Shown here piece by piece: positions 51,248 to 61,000 of a stretch of DNA of 64,000 nucleotides. A program made the translations under genes and the position numbers. Every line of letters begins with the position of its first letter. Position 1 is the stretch's first letter. Source of the stretch: Slackia heliotrinireducens DSM 20476 (GTDB taxonomy: Bacteria > Actinomycetota > Coriobacteriia > Coriobacteriales > Eggerthellaceae). The notes under the pieces are model-generated. The model was not told where the DNA came from. It was given only the letters and a program-made list of their open reading frames with translations, and searched no databases. Location of the stretch: assembly GCF_000023885.1 (NCBI RefSeq), contig NC_013165.1, positions 1,550,001 to 1,614,000 of the forward strand, given 5' to 3'.

Positions 51248-52466
51248 CAGAAATCAACTCCGCTCAAATCGTCCAGCTCGTCGATGGCCTCGGTCACCGT
51301 TTCCTGCACGTAGACCGTGCTCGTCGCAACGCTCAGGTTGCCGTCGATGCCAGCAACGTCGTTCTGAAGCGCAGCCACATCTGCGGCCAGGGAGGCGGTC
51401 TTCGCATAGTCGACGGGCTGCACCGTGCCGATGGTCACACGGGCAAGCACGCCATCCCCGAACGTGCGCATCCGCCTAACCACCCGCGCCTTCAGCCGCC
51501 ATTCGGGAGTGCGGGAGGAATCGATAACAGCAACCTCATCACCGAGCTCGCAGTCCCCGCCATCCAGCGCAGCGACGTCGATCTCGTAGCTCACCTTGGG
51601 CTGCACAGCTTCGCGGAGCGCCTTCCTCGTAAGCGCCAGCAGCTTCGCAGGGTCCTCGCAATCCGAGAACGTCACCTGCCCAAACGAATGGACCTTGGCC
51701 GTCCTATCTGCATTCCAGCGTCCCCAGGCCAGTAGCGCATCCTCGTCGCCGACCCAATTGACGCCGCCGTTCACGGATCCGAAGGTCAGCTTCTTGCGAT
51801 AACCGCCCGTGTAGCGCCCGTCCTCGTCAGTGAGCGGCAGTCCGGCACCGAAGCCGTAAAGAGCCGTGTACACGTCCTGCTCGAGCACCGTGCGCGTGCA
51901 TCCTGCAATGTTCTTGCCATACGTGAAGCGAAGGCCATGCCATGATCCTCGCTGCGCATCGAGCCGTACCGAACGCGAAGTAACACGCCCGCCCGAAACC
52001 GAAATGACCGGTGTCACCTCGCCGCCCCATACCTCCGCAACGCGCCGCAGCGCCCAAAGCGCGTTCACGTGGTACAGCACGCATCCTGCTGTGCCGGTCA
52101 CGTTGCAACTCGCGACCGCCCACCTCGTGGGAGCCAATGCGTAGCCCAGCGCCTGAACGGCCGTCCGCGATACAAGGTGTTCCTCCTCGATGAAATCGTC
52201 CAGCAGCTCGCAGAGCGACGATTCCGCATACACCGAGCACAGCTCCTCTAGCGGCTCGTCAGTGCGCACCACGACGTGCTCGTGCCAAGTCGCTCCGTCT
52301 TGCCATAGCAGCCGATCGCCTTTGCGGGAACTTCGTACGTCTGGAACTCCAAGATATCCTCGCCGTTGAGCTCCTCGGTATGTACCAGCTCGCCGATAAC
52401 GGGCAGGATGCCGATGCGGTCATCGAACCGGTCGAACCAGAAGAGTGTGGGAATCGCGCCGGCCAT
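51247..52466 (-). pseudogene. Phage tail-hub/endopeptidase (Tal-like) gene with a frameshift
   Basis: The start at 52466 overlaps the Dit gene stop. The first 49 codons (MAGAIPTLFWFDRFDD to VPAK) are followed by a frame change at about 52320; the -1 frame continues KGDRLLWQDGATWHEHVVV and runs to 51247 in agreement with the prophage tail family (PF06605-like). The total of 1220 bp is one short of a multiple of three, so loss of one A in an AAAA run (now AAA) is the simplest cause. The C-terminal 50 residues are a helical stem. It would have linked distal tail protein to the fibre. Confidence 0.75.
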
Positions 52467-53179
52467 CACAGCCACCTCTCCCGAAACGTCACCTCGAAGC
52501 TCGTGCAACCTGTGACCAATAGGTCACAAAACCCAGGCGACAAAGCGAAGAAATCGCTCGAGAGCGTCACGTCCGCACGTGCGTCAACCCCGTTGATAGC
52601 AACGGACTCCCTCTCGCAATCGATGGCAATAACCTCGCCTCCGAGAAACGCATGCTCGATGCGGAGAAGCTTGCCGCCATAACAAACCTGCACGGCAGCT
52701 CCCGCAGACGCCGAAAGCTCGAACACCGGCCACGTCGGCCAGCTTCCGCCGACCCCAAAACTCGCCGAGTGCTCGTTACGCTCCATTCCATAAGCGACAG
52801 GGTCGTACAGCGTGAACGCAACTCCGCCGTGCCCGTCCTCAAACAGCGAAGACCATGCTCCCGCATCGGTGCACACGGCATCGTGATAGAAGAGCTCCGG
52901 CTCGTCAGGCAACACCAACGTGCCGCCGTCGGGATGGCAGAGCGCGGCGTACAACTTGTGCCGGGCATCCGCCAGGCCATTCACATCGGGTTTGAACCCG
53001 GCATCCAAGAACAATCGAACGCGAACCATCCTCGGCGGCACGTGCCCCGAAACAATCATCGCACCAGCGCGGCCAGGAACCGCAAGCGCGTCAGACACGA
53101 CTGGCTGCGCAACCTTCTCGACGACTTCAGCCGAGCAGATGCTGGAAAGATCAACCCCGTTGTAGACGATCGACCTCAT
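52466..53179 (-). CDS. Phage distal tail (Dit-like) protein
   Basis: The 237-residue protein begins MRSIVYNGVDLSSI, the usual start of Sipho_tail/Dit proteins, with VPGRAGAMIVSG after it. A central strand region includes LFLDAGFKPDVNGLADARHK (part) and FTLYDPVAYG. Dit forms a hexameric hub at the tail tip. Start and stop overlap its neighbours (ATGA and TGATG), so translation is coupled. No tape-measure gene precedes it. Confidence 0.8.
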   Translation of the reverse strand: MRSIVYNGVDLSSICSAEVVEKVAQPVVSDALAVPGRAGAMIVSGHVPPRMVRVRLFLDAGFKPDVNGLADARHKLYAALCHPDGGTLVLPDEPELFYHDAVCTDAGAWSSLFEDGHGGVAFTLYDPVAYGMERNEHSASFGVGGSWPTWPVFELSASAGAAVQVCYGGKLLRIEHAFLGGEVIAIDCERESVAINGVDARADVTLSSDFFALSPGFCDLLVTGCTSFEVTFRERWL

Positions 53180-53331
53180 ACGTTGCCCCTCGCACGTCCG
53201 TAAGCGATGGCCCTTCTCTGGGAAGCCAGGGAATAGGCGTCGACAGCTACTATGGCGGTTCTGGCATCCTTGCCGACGATGCGCGTATTGTCCTTGCGCT
53301 CATCCTTCTCCTTGCCGTCCTTATCGCTCAT
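53176..53331 (-). CDS. 51-residue hypothetical phage protein
   Basis: The short protein starts MSDKDGKEKDERKDNTR and ends RAIAYGRARGNV. It overlaps both neighbours by four bases or fewer (TGATG at 53331, ATGA at 53179). It sits where a tape measure and tail-tube genes are expected. It is basic at the C-terminus and matches no family I know. Confidence 0.6.
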   Translation of the reverse strand: MSDKDGKEKDERKDNTRIVGKDARTAIVAVDAYSLASQRRAIAYGRARGNV

Positions 53332-53714
53332 AGCGCCCTCACCACCGTGCAAGCCGCTTCGAACGCCCAGACAAAACGCCCAGAACCGTCGCGCTCCTTG
53401 AATGCCGGTGCAGTCGTATCGATGCCCACGATGCGCCATGGCCAGGCTTCAGCGAAGGGCTCCCATTCCGCCCCATGCACAGTCTTCTCGCAAGAGACAG
53501 CCATCGCTTCGGCATCGGCTGCGACATCGCGCACAACCAACACTGTCACGGGCAGCGTTCCGCGTTCCTCTTCAGGCAGCCGCGCCTCACGCGAAAATTC
53601 GCCCTGGGACACGACGATGGGCTCGGCGCATTCCAAGGCGCTGGGAATTGTTGAGAATACGTTTGAGAATCCGCTGCTCAGAAGCATATTCTTTATTTGG
53701 TCGGCTACGTTCAT
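53328..53714 (-). CDS. Phage tail terminator or connector-like protein
   Basis: The 128-residue protein starts at 53714 (MNVADQIKNMLL). Features are PIVVSQGEFSREARLPEEER and LPVTVLVVRDVAADAEAMA, the pattern of minor capsid/tail-completion proteins that join head and tail in siphophages. Position after two connector-like genes supports this. Its start overlaps the preceding gene. Confidence 0.6.
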   Translation of the reverse strand: MNVADQIKNMLLSSGFSNVFSTIPSALECAEPIVVSQGEFSREARLPEEERGTLPVTVLVVRDVAADAEAMAVSCEKTVHGAEWEPFAEAWPWRIVGIDTTAPAFKERDGSGRFVWAFEAACTVVRAL

Positions 53715-54037
53715 CTCACCACCAGCTCCCAATGGTGCACCTTGCCGCCAAAGCCTTCGCACCGCTTGCATTCGGCAACCAGATACGAATGCCCTCTAAT
53801 CTCGACTCGCGACCCAGCGGGAACCTCAAACGCTCCCGTGCTGTTCACCGCATCCAGGTACACCTTCCCGGTACCCGCATCGGCCGAACGATGCCCGTCA
53901 TCACAAACAGACTGCTTCCGCACGAAACGCACGTGCGATATCTCCACGGCATCGTCTAAGTCGCCAAACGAATCGGGCGTGCGAACCAGCATGGAATCCG
54001 GCAAGAACCGCCTCGGTATGGCCGACAGTGCGCCCAT
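53711..54037 (-). CDS. Phage minor capsid/head-closure-like protein
   Basis: The 108-residue protein starts at 54037 within the stop of the preceding gene, behind GGGGTGAGG. It is strand-rich with ISHVRFVRKQSVCDD, VYLDAVNST, GSRVEIRGHSYLVAECKRCE (part). The pattern fits minor capsid proteins that close the portal. Assignment rests mainly on length and gene order. Confidence 0.55.
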   Translation of the reverse strand: MGALSAIPRRFLPDSMLVRTPDSFGDLDDAVEISHVRFVRKQSVCDDGHRSADAGTGKVYLDAVNSTGAFEVPAGSRVEIRGHSYLVAECKRCEGFGGKVHHWELVVR

Positions 54038-54378
54038 TACCTCACCCCGCAGAAAGCCATGCCCGTATCCGCCAGTTCGCGCAGAGCGGCTCTCGTCGCC
54101 ATGTCCTCGCCAGTAGCCGCATCGTCGACGGCATAGCGTCTGACCTCGAAGTCGCCGAGCTTGAACCCGTTGGTCTCGCCGCTTCCGAATTCCGTAAACG
54201 CATCGCATGCGGCACAAACTGCCCGTTTGTAGGCGGCGCAGTAATTTCGTACGCGTTTTCCCGAGCACAGCCATCTCACGTGCGATTCGGCAAGTCCGAT
54301 TGAATCGCCGAAGGCGGCCTCAGAAAGACCGCCCCCGTATACTTCAGAGTAAAACTGGTATGTGACCGAAGCCGCCAT
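54037..54378 (-). CDS. Phage head-tail adaptor-like protein
   Basis: The 113-residue protein starts 1 base into the capsid-gene stop region and is helical, with YGGGLSEAAFGDSIGLAESH and CAAYKRAVCAACDAFTEFG (parts). Proteins of this size directly after the major capsid gene are DNA-packaging adaptors. No diagnostic motif is seen. Confidence 0.55.
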   Translation of the reverse strand: MAASVTYQFYSEVYGGGLSEAAFGDSIGLAESHVRWLCSGKRVRNYCAAYKRAVCAACDAFTEFGSGETNGFKLGDFEVRRYAVDDAATGEDMATRAALRELADTGMAFCGVR

Positions 54379-55415
54379 TAGGACGTGCTCGCGCTCACGT
54401 AAATGCCGTCGAGCTTGTTGTCGAAAAGCTCCACGATGCCGTATTTGCGGTACTTCATCATGTAAGAGTCGAGCGACTCCAGCTCGTCGGGCGAGAACAC
54501 TCGCGAGGCTACGTGCTTGTCGAACTTGATGACCGCCGATTTTTCCACGACCATGAAGTTGATGTCGCAGCCAGGCGTAGTCGTCATTTCGTAGTAGGTG
54601 CCGAGATTCGCTTTCGTAGGACTCGCGACTTCGGTGTACACGTATGGGCTCGCGGAAGTGCCGCTGCCAGAACGCGTGTAGTACGTCTTGGAGGAGTCGA
54701 CCTCAGTGTCCTCGGTGAGCTCGTAGACCGCTGCACGCTTCTGGTAGCCGAAGCCGTCGTCCCCGCCGGATAGCAAATCGATCGCCGTATAGAAGCGCAC
54801 CTGCGGCACCTCAACGACACGGCTGAAGCGTTCCAGTACGCGGTTGGAGCGGTTCGGGTTTGCAAGCGAGAAGTCGTCGAGCATGCCCTTAAGAGTCGGT
54901 GTGATGAACAGGATACGGCTTCCCATGGATACCTGGTCCTCGTCCATGTCGCTTGTCACCTCGCGGAGCCGCTCAAGAAGCGTCTCAGCTGTTGCGGATG
55001 CGTAGCTCTCGCTTTCGCTTGTGACACCAGCGTGCCCTGCGATTTTCGCGAAGGTGAAGGCGTCGGCCTCCGGTGCCACCTGGGTGCGTTGCAGCTCCGC
55101 TCCAGCCTCGACGAACCAGTCCAAAACGCCGGCCTCCTCTACGTCCATGACATCGGCCATCAAGCGGATTCCACGGTCGTAGTTGAAGGTCTTCGTCTCG
55201 AAGGCGTAGTTAATGCTGCCCGTCTTGTAGCCGACGTTGCGGGTGTAATCGCCCAGCCCTGAGACCTCGATTTTCGGAATCATGATCTCCTTGGCATTGC
55301 GGCCGGCTCGAACCATGCGCCGCCCGCTGGTCAGTACGCCCGATACGGATGCACGTTGGTAAACGGCGTCAAGGATCGAGGTGTAGTTCTGAGTGTATGC
55401 AATAGAGTTGGACAT
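54378..55415 (-). CDS. Phage major capsid protein
   Basis: The 345-residue protein follows the scaffold gene. It contains YTQNYTSILDAVYQRASVSG at the start (20 residues), IPKIEVSGLGDYTRN and TFNYDRGIRLMADVMDVEEAG (part), the pattern of P22-coat/HK97-fold capsid proteins of gut phages. An inserted segment at about 235-280 (VYELTEDTEVDSSKTYYTR in part) is a small surface domain also seen in other capsids. The frame is intact. Without portal and terminase genes it cannot make a functional particle by itself. Confidence 0.82.
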   Translation of the reverse strand: MSNSIAYTQNYTSILDAVYQRASVSGVLTSGRRMVRAGRNAKEIMIPKIEVSGLGDYTRNVGYKTGSINYAFETKTFNYDRGIRLMADVMDVEEAGVLDWFVEAGAELQRTQVAPEADAFTFAKIAGHAGVTSESESYASATAETLLERLREVTSDMDEDQVSMGSRILFITPTLKGMLDDFSLANPNRSNRVLERFSRVVEVPQVRFYTAIDLLSGGDDGFGYQKRAAVYELTEDTEVDSSKTYYTRSGSGTSASPYVYTEVASPTKANLGTYYEMTTTPGCDINFMVVEKSAVIKFDKHVASRVFSPDELESLDSYMMKYRKYGIVELFDNKLDGIYVSASTS

Positions 55416-55427
55416 TCGTCAGCCCTC

Positions 55428-55916
55428 CTATTCGTCGCCGGAATCATCCAAGCCGGCGAGCTTCCGCCAGCGTTTCACGGTCTTGCCCTCGTCGGCACTC
55501 GTGCCTGCATTGGGAAGCCCCGTCTTGCCGCTCTGCTTATGTGTCGCATCGGCGAACAGCCATGGCTCCGCTTCCTTGAGCGCAGCAACGTCACCATCGT
55601 GTTCATCGAGGATGGCGCGTGCAGCCTTCACGTTGCGCACGCCTGCAAGCCGCAGCTCGAATTCGATGCGGTCGGATTCGCCCTGAGCTTTCAGTTCCTC
55701 AATTTGGGATTTCAGCGCCTCGGTCGCCTCCGCAGTCTTCGCAGCCTCTGCGACTTGCGCCTCAAGCTCCTTGATGCGCCCGTCACGTTCGACGATCTGC
55801 GCCTCATAAGCAGATGCGTCCACGCCGGATGCTACCGGCTGCGCTTGCGGTTCTTGCGTCCCGTCTTCCCGCTGCGCACCCTGCGTCTCTTCCGAGTCAT
55901 GGTCTTTCTCTTTCAT
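55428..55916 (-). CDS. Phage scaffolding protein (GP20-like)
   Basis: The 162-residue protein starts at 55916 with AAAGGC ten bases upstream. An acidic Gln/Glu-rich N-terminus leads into a coiled coil (about 45-95; IVERDGRIKELEAQVAEAAK), followed by FELRLAGVRNVKAARAILDE and a conserved LPNAGTSADEGKT tail. This matches scaffolding proteins encoded directly before the major capsid gene. They assemble inside the procapsid. The gene follows 98 bp after the radical SAM gene; this gap holds nothing recognisable. Confidence 0.8.
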   Translation of the reverse strand: MKEKDHDSEETQGAQREDGTQEPQAQPVASGVDASAYEAQIVERDGRIKELEAQVAEAAKTAEATEALKSQIEELKAQGESDRIEFELRLAGVRNVKAARAILDEHDGDVAALKEAEPWLFADATHKQSGKTGLPNAGTSADEGKTVKRWRKLAGLDDSGDE

Positions 55917-56014
55917 GAGTGTTTTGCCTTTCAACTTGCAGACTGCACAAGTCCATCTGCCCAGTTAGTTACAAGGCAAGAGTACTGTCATGTCGCAAAG
56001 TGGAATGAGGTCAG

Positions 56015-56785
56015 CTAGTCCGCCGTGCCGTTCTTGATGTGGTAATCGATACCATGACTAGCGCAGAACTCGATTACCTTTCGCGCCGATTCGTTGTAGA
56101 ACGCCTTGGCGTCTGCGTATTCGTTCGCACGCTTGTCGTAATGCACGCGGCCAAAAACAATTCGGTCAACGAAGGAGACCCTTTCGAGGATGATGTCGAG
56201 ATCTTGTTCGCATATGTTGGGCGTTGGATATGGCTCCATGCTTATCCAGGTCTTGCAACCGGCTTCGCCAAGCGCCTTCAACGATTCAAGCCTATCTTCG
56301 ATGCACGCTGCTCCTGGTTCCATATCTTTACGGAATATCTCAGACAGCGAAACGAGAGTGATGCCGTACTGATTAATCTTTGGCAGCTCAGTAAGTGATT
56401 TGGGAAGCACGCCTTTGGTAAGCACGACGCAAGGTATGCCATAGCTATTGATAAGCTTGATTGCCTCGACGCTCATTTGCTCAACATCTGGGTATCCCAT
56501 CATGAACGGATCGGTGGTGAAGCAGAGCTGAACCTGTTTGATCTCGTCCTTGTGTTTCGGTAATTCCTTCTTGAGCAAATCGATAGTATTGTCGACAATT
56601 GAAGGGCGTAGCCAGTCTTCGTAAGTCTTCACGCGCCCGAAACGCCGCGCCATCATGAATGCATAACACGGATATAGGCAGCCGTGAGTGCATCCCTGTA
56701 CGTGGTTCATTGCCCAATCGCCGTACTCAACCTTTGTTTGGTAGAGCATGGTTTTACGCGTGATATGTCCTAGTCCTTGATCCAT
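56015..56785 (-). CDS. Radical SAM protein of the TcmP-associated (Gp37/Gp68-like) type
   Basis: From the ATG at 56785 the protein has 256 residues; a TTG at 56821 adds 12 but lies on a TATAAT box. The cysteine cluster GCTHGCLYPCYAF is the CX3CX3C-like [4Fe-4S] site of this branch. Further motifs are CFTTDPFMMGY, VVLTKGVLPKSL and WISMEPYPTPN. Relatives occur in phages and defence-linked loci beside TcmP. Here the gene follows TcmP by about 30-66 bp on the same strand. The reaction is unknown; it is perhaps a nucleic-acid or peptide modification. Confidence 0.8.
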   Translation of the reverse strand: MDQGLGHITRKTMLYQTKVEYGDWAMNHVQGCTHGCLYPCYAFMMARRFGRVKTYEDWLRPSIVDNTIDLLKKELPKHKDEIKQVQLCFTTDPFMMGYPDVEQMSVEAIKLINSYGIPCVVLTKGVLPKSLTELPKINQYGITLVSLSEIFRKDMEPGAACIEDRLESLKALGEAGCKTWISMEPYPTPNICEQDLDIILERVSFVDRIVFGRVHYDKRANEYADAKAFYNESARKVIEFCASHGIDYHIKNGTAD

Positions 56786-56851
56786 CCAGCCTATATCAGT
56801 TTCGTCGTTGTTGCTTGTCAATTATAAATACAGCTCGCAAAGTGCCTTTCC

Positions 56852-57997
56852 CTAAGGTAAGAGGAACGCATACGTTGTTGTGCTGTACGCATTTCGTCTG
56901 ACCTTGGTCTCTTTGACCAGCTTTCCTTCGTCTATTAGAGGCTGCAGTACATGCCTGTTGAAGTGCGCTTTGCGCAGCATCGTACGCTCAAGAAGGAAAG
57001 CCGATATCGTATCGTATTTAACATGCTCTTGTCCCTGGAACTCTTCAAAGAGCAATTCTTGCGCGTCAGGCGCGTAGAGGTCAGCTCGTACATCTTCGAA
57101 CTCATCGAAATCGAAAAGCGATTGTTGTACTCGGAGCTTCCCTTTGTTGCGATGGTTCTCCGCGCCTTTGAAGACATCCCAGAGCGCATCTTTGAGCTTC
57201 TCAAGCCCTTTATCGCTTGGCGTCAGGAAAATAATCTGGTAGAGCTCCACGTTGGATACGATGCGGAACGGATAGCTGAACACGTAGCGAATGTCGCCGA
57301 CCCTCAGAGCATCAGCAACAGCCTTTGTTGCATTGCCACCTTCGGGTACTACCAAGCCATCAAAGCAGTCATAAATTGCTTGATCGTTCTTGTTCCTGTT
57401 AAGGTCACTCGAGAACCAATTGAAAAGCACCTCACAATAATGCGCCTTGATGAATTGCACCATTGCATCGAGATGAACGGTTCTCGCGTTGTAGGGATCG
57501 ACGAATAAGAGAACCGCGTTCCCATAACCTCGCGGTATCTTTCCGGAAGTCGCTGCATCCTCAAGGAAGTCGTTTACGTCCATGCTTGCGTAGATGAGGT
57601 GGACGTTCGGGCAATCGTCAGTTGCTAGATAATCGCATACATCAAGGCATGCCTTAACGCGTGCTTCATCGCAATCGTTTATGAACAGGCAAAATTTGAT
57701 ATCGCGATGTTGCTTGGCGAATTCGATGAACAGTTTACAAACTTCCGTGGCGGTACCCAGCTCACCGTCAAGATAGATTCCGGCATTGGTCATTGCGTCA
57801 ATGAAGGTGATGGTCTTGATGTCGGGATTGTTCACCCATACGTAAAGCCACTTTTCAACATAGCTGCGGACGTATTCGATTTTCTTTGTGGTGTGTTCCT
57901 TCTTGTCATCGAGAATGCGTGGATCGATCCCGAGCTCTTGGATAAGGCTTGGTTCTCCATTCATGCTACCGGTGTTTTCGTTGTTGACTCGATTCAT
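56852..57997 (-). CDS. tcmP: Three-Cys-motif partner protein TcmP
   Basis: The 381-residue protein starts at 57997 with GGAAG upstream. The pattern HTTKKIEYVRSYVEKWLYVW, TFIDAMTNAGIYLDGELGT (parts), LFVDPYNARTV and CEVLFNWFSSDLNRN matches the TcmP family. The order of TFIDAMTNAG, FCLFINDCDE and LLFVDPYN resembles a methyltransferase-type Rossmann fold. A C-terminal winged helix (about 320-380) is suggested by LRKAHFNRHVLQPLIDEGKL. TcmP is consistently coded with the three-Cys-motif radical SAM protein, which follows here. The Type ISP-like gene ends 45 bp upstream, so all three may be one operon. Confidence 0.82.
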   Translation of the reverse strand: MNRVNNENTGSMNGEPSLIQELGIDPRILDDKKEHTTKKIEYVRSYVEKWLYVWVNNPDIKTITFIDAMTNAGIYLDGELGTATEVCKLFIEFAKQHRDIKFCLFINDCDEARVKACLDVCDYLATDDCPNVHLIYASMDVNDFLEDAATSGKIPRGYGNAVLLFVDPYNARTVHLDAMVQFIKAHYCEVLFNWFSSDLNRNKNDQAIYDCFDGLVVPEGGNATKAVADALRVGDIRYVFSYPFRIVSNVELYQIIFLTPSDKGLEKLKDALWDVFKGAENHRNKGKLRVQQSLFDFDEFEDVRADLYAPDAQELLFEEFQGQEHVKYDTISAFLLERTMLRKAHFNRHVLQPLIDEGKLVKETKVRRNAYSTTTYAFLLP

Positions 57998-58042
57998 GCA
58001 TCTTCCAATTGGTCGTATTTCTTGATGTCAGGTGCAAAGTGA

Positions 58043-61000
58043 TTACTTATCAGCTTCTTCCATCTCGTCGATGGGCGGCAGGGTGCTTAGTGTCTCAAGC
58101 GTCTCCATCGACACCCTTACAACCTTTTTCAAGAGATCGATGATGTACATAGGGTCATCTGAGTAATCGTTCGGATTGTTCTCGATTCCCGATTTGCCTT
58201 TCACATCGCTTTGTACGGCGTATTCTTTAACAATCCACTCAATCGCACTTCTGCCCTTAATGCGGTATTCGTATGCCTTAAGAGGTATGTCGCTTATTAC
58301 GACCTTGTCATTCACTACGATGCGCGTCATGTCTTTCTCGCCAGCGCGCTTTCCAAATTTCATTTGGCGCACTTCGCTGTTCCCGGAGACAATAGGAACG
58401 TTCGTTTTCAGCGGGTATGGTTCAATTTTTTCGTAGCCAGTGTGAAGCTCTACAAGCTTTCGTCCAGCCGAAGAGAAAGCTTTGAAATGCTTTGATAGCG
58501 GTATTCTCGGTATTTGTTTTTTAAGATCATTGCCAAATCGTTCTTTGTATTCTGGTGAGTTTAGAATTCCATATACGTAGTAGAAGATGTCATCCTTGCT
58601 TATCGTAATGTCGCCGTAGGCGGCCCTAAACTTCTCGAGAGCCCAATCAGTTATTCCGTCGTGCTCAATAATTCCACCTTCATCATTACCAAAAAGCCCA
58701 CCTAAAGGTTCTTGTTTCTCAAACCATTTAAGCGGAACCCACTGGCTTCCTTCGCTGCCGCCAAAAGAGGAATTCGCGACTCTGTCAACAATGAATGCGA
58801 AGCTTTCTGTTGAGCCAGGAGAATTGAATCCGATTGCAAGGTTCCGTTTTCTCGTCATTCCGAAATATGTGTCTTGTTGCCCGGGCACTTCGTTTAAGTC
58901 TCGTGAATAGTAAAGCCATCTTTTTGAAAAGGGTCGATACTCTGATGACACAATGTGTTTCTTGTTGAAGCGTAGTCTGTTACCGCGTTTTGCTTTGCCC
59001 AGCAATCCACGAGTCCACTTGATATGGGCGGGATCGCTATCGACAAATGAGCGAATATCACTCGGAGCTCCGGCCTTGTGATATCTATCCGTTTCATCGT
59101 TGTAAGCCTCTATGAGCCTAGCCATATTGGCTGCGACTTTTTCTTTGGAATAGTTGTATGCCCAGGCGTCGCGATTCGTAACCACCCCATTCGTAATACG
59201 GCTAAACAAACCTCGTCCGTCATCCGAATATATTGGAATGAAGCTTGCATAAGAAATGTCGCGTTGATTAATCCAATCGCCAAGCTCATTGGGCTTGATG
59301 ACAGTCCAAAATCCTTCGTCGTCTGGATTAAACGTTGCGATAGAAAGCTCTTCGAGCTTTTCCTCTGCACTCATACCGTCAGCCACTTCGTGGTATTTGA
59401 TGACAGCAGGTCCTTTATGGTCAGGGTTTTTGACGAGCATTGTAATAGCAATTCCAGCTTGAGAGCCGCTGCCGAATACTTTCCCGCCTTCAGCTTTCCA
59501 GTTAACGCTCTTCTGATTCCCGCGCAAATTGTAGATATAAACAGTTGAGTATTCGGCCTCCATCGCTTTTCTGAATCCATCCATGCTACGCGTATCGAGC
59601 CATCCTGAGTTGGTCACAAAGCAGATTATGCCTCTGTCGCCTATACGATCACCCGACCATCTGAACGCCCTGATATATGGGTCGTAAAGACTCTTGACCA
59701 GTCCTGCTTCGGACTGTTTCGCGTAAGTGTCAGATATCCTTCCGTCAAGCGTTTTGTACTTCATGTTTTGGTTGTTGTCGTTAGCGTTCTTCTGCCCGAT
59801 TGAATAAGGCGGATTGCCGATTATGACTCGAACCGGCAGTCTGTTTTGCTCTACAACGCGTTTAGAATTCTGGGTAAAAACCTCGAGATCGAGAGGGTCT
59901 CCCTCTTCGGTCATTTGGAAGGTGTCGGTCAACACTGCTCCAGGGAAGGGAATGTAATCTCCCTCGATACGTGAATGGTAGGCGTGCTCGATGTTGATCG
60001 TCGCAATGTAATAAGCCAAGAGCATAATCTCATTGCAGTGCAGTTCGTTAGCGTATTTGTATTCAATCTTGTCGCTCGGCATGAGGGCGTCGTCGTTAAG
60101 CAGATTTACAATAAACGTTCCCGTTCCGGTAAACGGGTCGAGAATATGCACGCCTTCGTCAGCGAATGTTTGACCGAACTCGTGATGGAGAAGCGCATTC
60201 GTTGATCGCAATATGAAATCGACGATTTGGTTGGGAGTGTAGACGATTCCCATCTTTTCGCTCGTCTTGGTGAATGCCTGGCTGAAGAACTTTTCGTACA
60301 ATTCTTTGATGATCCTCTGTCTGCCTGAGTCGGTGTGGATTGATTCTGCTCTGATTTCCACGCTGCGGTATAGTTCGGCAAGTTCTCTTTTCTCGTCTTC
60401 CGTCTCGAGCGTGTATTCACGCAGGGCGTCGATCATCTTTTCCATTGCGATTGATACCGGATTGCTGTCCGCAAACTGTGCGCCTCGGAATAATGCTTCG
60501 AATACAGGAAGCGTGATGATATGCTGCGCGAGCATGTCGACGGCTTCCGGTTCGGTAATGCCGTCATTTAGCGAATCACGAAGCCCTTTCAAGAATCTTT
60601 CAAACGGCTCTCGCGCAATACCGCCAATGCTCACAAGTTCCTCAATGCGCGAAATGTGACGTTTCGCAATCTGGGCGATATCCTTTGCCCATTCTTCCCA
60701 ATAGACTTTCGTCCCGCATTTGCGGACGATCATTGCGTTCACGGCTTCCTGAAGTTCTTGTTCGCTGAAGTAAATCTTCAGCTGCTCGTGTTTCGCTTTT
60801 GCCTCTTCTTCGGCAATCTGTTGTGCCAGGTCGATGATATCGACAACGTCTTTGCCAGTACCGTCCTTGTCGTAAGGCAGGGCATTGATAGTTGCATCCA
60901 GACGTTCATCGTGGCTTCGCAGCGCCTTCAGGACCTGCCATACAACAGCATATGGCTCGCTTTCATCGAGTGCCTCGACGGCAGTCATGCCCGCTGGAAC

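Noticed and set aside
52310-52330. Programmed -1 frameshift in the tail-hub gene
   Set aside because: The local sequence GCAAAGGC is not an X-XXY-YYZ slippery heptamer, and no downstream pseudoknot is apparent; a lost base fits better.
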